Assembly: GCA_964200075.2 (NCBI GenBank)
Contig: CAXNAA020000032.1
Coordinates: 1 to 33,529, forward strand
DNA from: Sphacelaria rigidula
Lineage: Eukaryota > Phaeophyceae > Sphacelariales
Direction of reading: 5' to 3'
Length of the DNA: 33,529 nucleotides
Part shown: positions 30,401 to 33,529 of the stretch, one piece after another
Layout of the letters: every line of letters begins with the position of its first letter
Numbering within the stretch: position 1 is the first letter of the stretch
Position numbers and translations under genes: made by a program
The notes under the pieces: model-generated
Told to the model about the DNA's origin: nothing
Database searches by the model: none
What the model saw: the letters and a program-made list of their open reading frames with translations, nothing else

Positions 30401-33370
30401 TGAAATATAGATGCAGTGTCGGGCAACGACAAAAGTTAGACAATACACTCTTGGATGACACACGGCACCGATTGGGTAATGACTGAAGTTCCCCCTCCCC
30501 TGTGCGCTGGAAGTGGCGGTACCTGGAAATGAAGATCATGCGTACAATCTGCCCTCCTCTATGCTTTGAATGTTGAGGTACTTCATCGCCTTGGAGAAAC
30601 AGTCTGGTGAAGTTATTTGTTGCGTGTGATTCATCAACACACCCTCCCTTGAAAGCGCTTGCAGCTGTGGTGAGAGAATTCCTCTTCCCCCAACCCCCTA
30701 CCTCGTATGTTGTTGATCGTGCGTCAATCAGTGTGTGCTGTTGAAGCACGTGAACACGGCGAAGATACAGTACTTGGCCAACTTGTGCCTGAAGGTCAAC
30801 GCTAAGCTAGGCGGACGGAATGCGGTGCCGCGAGACAAGCTGCCCTTCGTGCAGGATGTGAGCGCATTACCACGGCCTCGGATAGTTGTTTTTTCTCGTT
30901 GCACTTGGAATTATTTGGTGCTTGAAATTTTATTTGGTATCGATGGTCCGGTTGATTTCGGCGCTTGCGTGATTGTGTCTATCTGAACATCACTGACAAT
31001 GGCCAATGTTGACTGCATGTGCAAGGTTAATGTAGTATACGCTGTGTGCTCTTGAATGAAAATCAGGCGCCCACCATCGTGTTCGGTGCGGATGTGAACC
31101 ACCCCGGCGCCGGCAACGTCTCCAAGCCGTCCATCGCTGCCGTGGTGGCTAGTATGGACAGATGGGTGTCCCGACACGGTTCGTGCGTGGCCGTACAAGA
31201 GCACCGGAAGGAGGTTATCCAGGTAAAGGAGGAAGGGGCCTTGTCAAGAAGGCAGGCATCTTTGAACACGTCGTCCAACTAGCCGGAAAACGAAGTGCAA
31301 GAGGGGAAGGTCATAGATCGTTTTAACCGAAAACGCTGTAGACGGAAAAATGTGGGGTATTGCTGTAGAGTGGGGGGGATGCTGTCATCCCGGGCGATGA
31401 GATGAACTACTGCTTTTTTCATCGCACACGGGTGAATATAATTGGTGGTTATTAACCCTTTGAGAACCCTCCGGTCCCGTCCCCAGTCCAAACGCCTCAT
31501 CATTTCAAGCGCCGGTCAAGAAGAGATGGGAAAAAGAAATACCGACCACAATCATTTCACCGTGAAAAGCCACATGGGAATCCATCGACATACGTTGTGC
31601 TCGCAACAAAAATGTCGCCTCTGTTATTTTGCGTCAGTTTTATCTCATGAATGGACCCAACGGGTCAAGTGTGTTCAACAATGTGCACACAGCAAGAATC
31701 GGCACCGCGGCCTTTGAATTTAATAAAACAAAAATCAGTACCACAATCGGTACCGCCTGTAAATTTTACATGTATGCATTCCTGTGTGGCGCCGGGGCAC
31801 ACTTTTATGGCGGTGACGCACCGCACCGGAGTATTGTTGTGCTGCAGTCCGAGGGTCGTACCCGCCCAACACTTGGCAGGCGTACTATGCCACGTCCCGG
31901 ACACAAAGTAGTATGTCCAAGCACGCAGGAATCCCCTCACCATACGTGAAAGGATTGAGGTGCGATGTTTACGCGATTCACCTGCATTTGGAACTCGCGT
32001 GGGTCTGAAAAACACGCCTTGGGCTACTTGTTCTCGTGAAAGCTATGAGTAATCAACCATGTCGCTCAAAAGAGCACCTCGACGTCCACAGTTTCCCATT
32101 GCCAGCGCCAAACGGGTCTTGTGTCTCTGTGCGTGATTTCTGATGTGTAGGACCTAGCGGCAATGGTGAAGAGCCTCCTCATCTCCTTCTACCGCGTGAA
32201 CAACGCCAAGCCGGCAAGGATCATCTTCTTCCGTGACGGTGTTAGCGAGGGGCAGTTCAGGGAGGTGCTGCGCTACGAGGCAAGTTTGTGACAGCGGACA
32301 GGGGGTGGTCCCGTCGTATTTGTCTTGTCTGTACACTACAAGTGAAACAGCTGTCTCTATGGGAGGAGGTTCGCGTCTCTGAGTGTTCATACGATGAAAG
32401 CTGGAGCAAATGTGTTGCACTCACCCTCGCATCATTGCAGCTTGTTTTGTTCGTCTTGTTTTCACGGAAGTTGACGATTTGGCCAAAGGAGTACCGAGCC
32501 ATGCCTATCAATAAATATGTCAAGTGGTCACCGCGGGAGAGAATGGGTTGTGATTCCTCTAAGAGTACGCACTCGTTCCAGGAAGGAGCCGGTCGGGGAG
32601 GGGGCGAATGGGACGTCCGGTCAACAGTATGTCGGAAGGGAAAAAAACAACCTTTTCGCACGTGGTTTCCCACTGGAGGAGGAACGGCGATAGACATGCA
32701 ACGTGTGAATTTGATGGAAGTAGTGTTCAATTTTCCCGCTGTGTCGTTTGAATTGTTGATTGTTAAATCGCTAGTTCGATGGTGATTCAATTCGTGTTTG
32801 TGCGCAGGTCCGAGCAATTGAGCAGGCGTGCGCGGCCTTGGAGCCCAGGTACCGCCCGACCATCACCTTCATCGTCGTGCAAAAGCGTCACCACACTCGC
32901 CTCTTCCAGCCCAAGAGGTAATTTTGTTGTTTTATTGCAGAGTGAAAGCCGTCGTGACGTGACGGTCAAGAGCACATTGATGAAGTTGCCGGATGTTCTG
33001 AACGTGGCGATCGTTTTGCGTTTGTTTGCCTCCTTACCCTCGCTGTGCTGTCTTGTTGACGTGACCACCTTGCCTCATACACTTGTGGGGATTATAGCCT
33101 TTTTCGCCGCTGTTGTTTCGTGTGTGTATCGAGGGTGTTGCAGGAGTATCCGTCGTTGTTGTGAAGGACTGTTTCATTTCTTGTTGATTTTCGTTGCTTT
33201 TTTTTGTGTGCTCTCCTCCAGGGAGGACCAGGACAAGTCCGGCAACTGCTTCCCTGGTACCGTAGTGGAGACCGGCATCTGTCACCCGATGGAGTGGGAC
33301 TTCTACCTCATGTCCCACGGCGGGCTGCAGGGTACCTCTAGGCCGGCCAAGTACCACGTACTCTGGGACG
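12247..33370 (+). CDS. AGO: Argonaute (AGO clade), at least 18 exons, 3' end beyond the window
   Basis: Exons: 12247-12479 (probable first), 21783-21935, 22382-22639, 23099-23335, 24021-24158, 24731-24847, 25713-25784, 26462-26585, 27189-27292, 28073-28204, 29037-29093, 29555-29676, 30143-30257, 30732-30857, 31067-31222, 32151-32279, 32808-32917, 33222-33370. From 21783 on they give about 766 residues in one frame, colinear with human AGO2 through N, L1, PAZ, L2, MID and PIWI. The protein binds a small RNA and uses it to silence matching transcripts. The MID 5'-phosphate pocket residues (Tyr and Lys of YGEIK, Gln of PSQ, two Lys of [12 protein letters not shown]) are present. Slicer residues seen: Asp of FGADVNHP, Glu of HRKEVIQ, Asp of [11 protein letters not shown]; the fourth (His in AGO2) lies past the edge. 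Slicer activity is therefore likely but not fully shown. The N-terminal exon is RGG-rich. Two introns appear to be GC-AG. The first intron is about 9.3 kb unless an exon was missed. Confidence 0.93.
15672..15846. repeat. Tandem duplication, period about 111 bp
   Basis: GATTGCAATGTGCAAGAGGT at 15684 recurs as GATTGCAGTGTGCAAGAGGC at 15795, each followed by AGGAAAC(G/A)A and, further on, GAGCCAG. About two degenerate units are present. Confidence 0.65.
16487..16741 (+). repeat. SINE family 1, full-length copy with tRNA-Gln(CUG)-like head
   Basis: The first 75 bases (16487-16561) have tRNA length and layout: near-complementary ends (GTCGCCC and GAGCGAT), an A-box-like GGTGGCTCAGTTGATA, an anticodon-arm AACC-TTCTGAC-GGTT with CTG in the anticodon position, and a B-box-like TTCGATTCC. 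A body with GTGGAGAGCGACTA and CACAAAATTCGACTT follows, shared with the copy at 26.8 kb, then an A-rich tail near 16715-16741. Degenerate D and T stems argue against a functional tRNA. Right boundary approximate. Confidence 0.8.
17331..17740. repeat. Third foldback region with 57-60 bp inverted arms
   Basis: Left arm 17484-17543 (CGTAGGGCAT ... GGTACC ... TTCATGAGTTGA) is inverted at 17684-17740 (TCAACTCATGATGAA ... GGTACC ... ATGCCCTACG). Two direct copies of a CCCTTTGACCGTGAGGGTAGG-like block occur at about 17333-17353 and 17586-17606. Probably a non-autonomous element or two nested ones; ends not determined. Confidence 0.6.
18220..18501. repeat. Second member of the same foldback family
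   Basis: Outer arms 18294-18329 and 18466-18501 (TGAAATTTTGACGCGATGTA and its inverted copy) and an inner perfect 11-bp inverted repeat CTCCGTGAGTT at 18361-18371 and 18421-18431. The left flank GGTCCATCTCCACAT...CTGCTGGTCGA...CTTCGCTCAATTT is shared in direct orientation with 18553-18612, so the two elements are paralogous copies. Confidence 0.75.
18599..18870. repeat. Foldback (MITE-like) element with arms of about 110 bp
   Basis: Arms 18599-18711 and 18750-18870 are inverted copies separated by 38 bp. Shared blocks include CTTCGCTCAATTTTT, GACACG(A/G)(T/A)GTACAGGACG, TATGTGCGAACAGCTGACC and CGTGAGTTATTGGC. A related element lies just upstream at 18220-18501. No transposase is seen. Confidence 0.8.
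19883..20060 (+). repeat. SINE family 2, plus-strand copy
   Basis: The tRNA-like head has GGTGGTGAAATGGTTCGAC (A-box region), AGGGTCAAGAGAACGG and GGTTCGATCCTCGG (B-box region). The body contains CGTAGAAAGCG and GGGTTTGTGTGACG. Both head and body recur in opposite orientation at 20322-20467. The ACAAAA...TCGACT stretch suggests distant relation to family 1. Confidence 0.7.
20322..20467 (-). repeat. SINE family 2, minus-strand copy
   Basis: Reading the minus strand from 20467: TGCTCCAGCAGTTCAATGGT, then AGGGTGAAGAGAAC, GAGTTCGAGACTCGCCGG, then CGTAGAAAGCGCCAGGA and GAGTTTGTGTTACG. It is the inverted partner of the copy at 19883, roughly 70% similar by eye over the aligned body. Confidence 0.68.
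20751..21000. repeat. Cluster of GTAACGT/ACGTTAC motifs
   Basis: Fourteen ACGT tetramers fall in 250 bp, where about one is expected by chance, mostly as GTAACGT, AACGTG, AACGTT or TGACGT on either strand. The sequence is non-coding and has no fixed period. It may be a degenerate satellite or a cluster of protein-binding sites. Confidence 0.6.
21783..21935 (+). CDS. AGO: Argonaute exon: start of N domain
   Basis: 51 codons, [17 protein letters not shown]... to [12 protein letters not shown]. It matches the RP.(Y/F)GT.G....N.F entry of Argonaute N domains followed by LYQYDVSL. Acceptor GGCACAG, donor TTG|GTGAGT. Upstream in-frame acceptors at 21669-21670 and 21684-21685 could extend it and would fit the phase of the RGG exon. 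Confidence 0.88.
22382..22639 (+). CDS. AGO: Argonaute exon: N domain and start of linker 1
   Basis: 86 codons beginning [16 protein letters not shown] and containing [17 protein letters not shown] (the FDGRKNLYTA.LP motif) and [16 protein letters not shown]. Acceptor ACAG, donor GGG|GTGAGT. Phase 0 at both ends. Confidence 0.93.
23099..23335 (+). CDS. AGO: Argonaute exon: linker 1 (VGRSF and VWLGY motifs)
   Basis: 79 codons with [35 protein letters not shown] and [10 protein letters not shown]. These align with LDVVMRHLPS, VGRSFF, GREVWFGFHQSVRP and LNIDVSATAF of human AGO2. Acceptor AACAG, donor ATG|GTGAGA. Confidence 0.95.
24021..24158 (+). CDS. AGO: Argonaute exon: linker 1 into PAZ
   Basis: 46 codons, [10 protein letters not shown]... 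[16 protein letters not shown]. The VIEFVCE and LKGLKVEITH counterparts of AGO2 are plain. Acceptor AATAG, donor TCG|GTGAGT. Confidence 0.93.
24731..24847 (+). CDS. AGO: Argonaute exon: PAZ domain
   Basis: 39 codons, [17 protein letters not shown]... [13 protein letters not shown]. It matches the KYRVCNVTRRPA...F and V..YF..RY.L.L core of PAZ, the domain that holds the guide RNA 3' end. Acceptor CGGCAG, donor AGG|GTGAGT. Confidence 0.93.
25713..25784 (+). CDS. AGO: Argonaute exon: PAZ aromatic pocket, ends at a GC donor
   Basis: 24 codons, [10 protein letters not shown]...[10 protein letters not shown], equivalent to YPHLPCLQVG...HTYLPLEVCN. The boundary CAG|GCAAGT is a near-perfect GC-AG donor. 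The only nearby GT (GAA|GTATGT) would delete VCQ of the conserved LEVC motif. Confidence 0.9.
26462..26585 (+). CDS. AGO: Argonaute exon: end of PAZ and linker 2
   Basis: 41 codons plus one base: [20 protein letters not shown]..., matching [20 protein letters not shown]. Acceptor TGACAG; donor ACA|GTGAGT in phase 1. Confidence 0.93.
26795..26950 (-). repeat. SINE family 1, minus-strand copy inside an Argonaute intron
   Basis: The minus strand reads CGGCTCGGTTGGCAACCTCG, then ACCTTCTGATGGT, GGGTTCGAATC (B-box-like), TGATCTGGGGTTTT, then GTGGAGAGCGACTATATCGT and CACAAAATTCGACTT, ending near GTCGACGAGGG. Head and body match the 16487 copy over about 155 bases, which defines the element beyond its tRNA part. 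Confidence 0.82.
27189..27292 (+). CDS. AGO: Argonaute exon: linker 2
   Basis: Completes a Lys codon, then [19 protein letters not shown]... [11 protein letters not shown], corresponding to FGI.V...M..V.GR.L..P.I.Y. Acceptor TTGTCAG; donor GCT|GTGAGT, phase 0. Confidence 0.92.
27389..27411. repeat. TA dinucleotide microsatellite
   Basis: An uninterrupted TA run of about ten units within an Argonaute intron. Confidence 0.85.
28073..28204 (+). CDS. AGO: Argonaute exon: linker 2 to MID (GSWNLRDKK)
   Basis: 44 codons with [15 protein letters not shown] and [11 protein letters not shown], equivalent to GVWDMRNKQF and KVWAIACF. The acceptor at 28071-28072 is preferred; an in-frame alternative CAG twelve bases downstream would drop four residues. 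Donor TAC|GTGAGT. Confidence 0.92.
29037..29093 (+). CDS. AGO: Argonaute small exon: MID domain
   Basis: 19 codons, [19 protein letters not shown], corresponding to the L.SF...L......GM helix preceding the MID core. Acceptor TTTGCAG after a pyrimidine-rich tract; donor GAG|GTGAAA is weak. Phase 0 at both ends. Less certain than its neighbours because it is short. Confidence 0.78.
29555..29676 (+). CDS. AGO: Argonaute exon: variable part of MID
   Basis: 40 codons plus two bases, [17 protein letters not shown]... [11 protein letters not shown]. Little direct conservation, but the frame is open, acceptor TTTCAG and donor ACG|GTGAGA are good, and phase 2 fits the next exon exactly. Confidence 0.8.
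30143..30257 (+). CDS. AGO: Argonaute exon: MID core with 5'-phosphate pocket
   Basis: One base plus 38 codons: [16 protein letters not shown]... [17 protein letters not shown]. Human AGO2 has LQLVVVILP and YAEVKRVGDTVLGMATQ; Tyr529, Lys533 and Gln545 equivalents are all present. Acceptor CCACAG; donor CAG|GTGTGG. Confidence 0.94.
30732..30857 (+). CDS. AGO: Argonaute exon: MID-PIWI junction
   Basis: 42 codons, [21 protein letters not shown] then VNAKLGGRN... PFVQD. This is the CVQMKNV...LSNLCLKINVKLGG block; both Lys residues equivalent to Lys566 and Lys570 that contact the guide 5' phosphate are kept. Acceptor ATCAG; donor GAT|GTGAGC. Confidence 0.95.
31067..31222 (+). CDS. AGO: Argonaute exon: PIWI with catalytic Asp and Glu
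   Basis: 52 codons, [16 protein letters not shown]... [12 protein letters not shown]... HRKEVIQ. The first catalytic Asp is the codon at 31091-31093; the glutamate-finger Glu is at 31211-31213. Acceptor ATCAG; donor CAG|GTAAAG. Confidence 0.96.
32151..32279 (+). CDS. AGO: Argonaute exon: PIWI with second catalytic Asp, ends at a GC donor
   Basis: 43 codons, [14 protein letters not shown]... [20 protein letters not shown]. The catalytic Asp is at 32235-32237. Boundary GAG|GCAAGT is a GC donor; using it keeps the spacing to the next exon identical to human AGO2 (QFQQVLHHE then LLAIREAC). Acceptor TGTAG. Confidence 0.94.
32808..32917 (+). CDS. AGO: Argonaute exon: PIWI core ([14 protein letters not shown])
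   Basis: 36 codons plus two bases, [17 protein letters not shown] then the near-invariant [14 protein letters not shown]. Acceptor GCGCAG; donor AAGAG|GTAATT in phase 2. Confidence 0.96.
33222..33370 (+). CDS. AGO: Argonaute exon: PIWI (HP.E.DFYL.SH, GTSRP), last visible exon
   Basis: One base plus 49 codons plus one base: [22 protein letters not shown], then [25 protein letters not shown]. Acceptor CTCCAG; donor ACG|GTAAGC in phase 1. The remaining roughly 90 residues, including the region equivalent to His807 of AGO2, should lie to the right of the window. Confidence 0.95.
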
Positions 33371-33529
33371 GTAAGCAGTATGGCGTCACTTGATTTTTTT
33401 ATCCACGCCGCCTCAATCTTTCTTTCCCTATTCTTGCTCCGTCTCGAAAGGGATGCGTGGTCAATGGTCAAATGGGTAAGGCAAGCAACAAATGCGGACC
33501 CCCCCCCCCCCCTCTCCTCCCGTGCTCCG

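Noticed and set aside
32257-32817. Minus-strand frame of 186 codons
   Set aside because: Overlaps two Argonaute PIWI exons and the intron between them; no motif of its own.
1-33529. CRISPR arrays, prokaryotic operons, viral or transposase genes
   Set aside because: No regularly spaced repeats, no bacterial gene structure, and no reverse transcriptase, integrase or transposase motif was seen; all repeats are non-autonomous.

Overview
The window is eukaryotic nuclear DNA. It holds two intron-rich protein genes arranged head to head, and most of the rest is long introns packed with repeats. On the minus strand (11252 down to 1665) is a complete type I J-protein (Hsp40, DNAJA/Ydj1 class): 9 exons, 433 codons, all 8 introns in phase 0, ending in a CaaX prenylation box. 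On the plus strand (12247 to beyond the right edge) is an Argonaute gene. Seventeen exons cover the N, L1, PAZ, L2, MID and PIWI regions, and an RGG-rich exon is the probable N-terminus. The last C-terminal exon(s), which should carry the fourth catalytic residue, lie outside the window.

The organism is probably a protist or alga. Introns of roughly 0.2-1 kb in nearly every gap, with two much longer ones (4.8 kb and about 9.3 kb), base composition near 50% GC, and the sequence character of both proteins suggest a lineage such as stramenopiles (for example a brown alga). The J-protein starts with a Gly/Phe-rich leader ahead of its J domain, which I loosely associate with stramenopile homologues. 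I cannot prove the taxon from the sequence alone.

Layout. 1-1664: flank downstream of the J-protein gene, with a truncated tRNA-derived SINE at the left edge. 1665-6485: J-protein exons 9 to 2. 6486-11057: its large first intron, containing a family of inverted and direct repeats near 6.9-7.4 kb. 11058-11252: J-protein exon 1. 11253-12246: the 994-bp divergent intergenic region, presumably shared promoter and 5' UTRs. 12247-12479: Argonaute RGG exon. 12480-21782: a very long intron, possibly hiding one more exon, with foldback elements, three tRNA-SINE copies of two families and an ACGT-rich cluster. 21783-33370: the dense run of Argonaute exons, with a further SINE copy at about 26.8-26.95 kb.

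How the genes may work together. Argonaute needs the Hsp70/Hsp90 chaperone machinery to accept a small-RNA duplex, and in the Drosophila reconstituted system a DNAJA-type Hsp40 (Droj2) is one of the required factors. A divergent pair of exactly these two genes is therefore the most interesting biological hypothesis here: a possibly co-expressed RISC-loading co-chaperone and Argonaute module. Two Argonaute introns appear to use GC-AG splice sites, and the Argonaute long intron contains several inverted repeats that could fold into long dsRNA.
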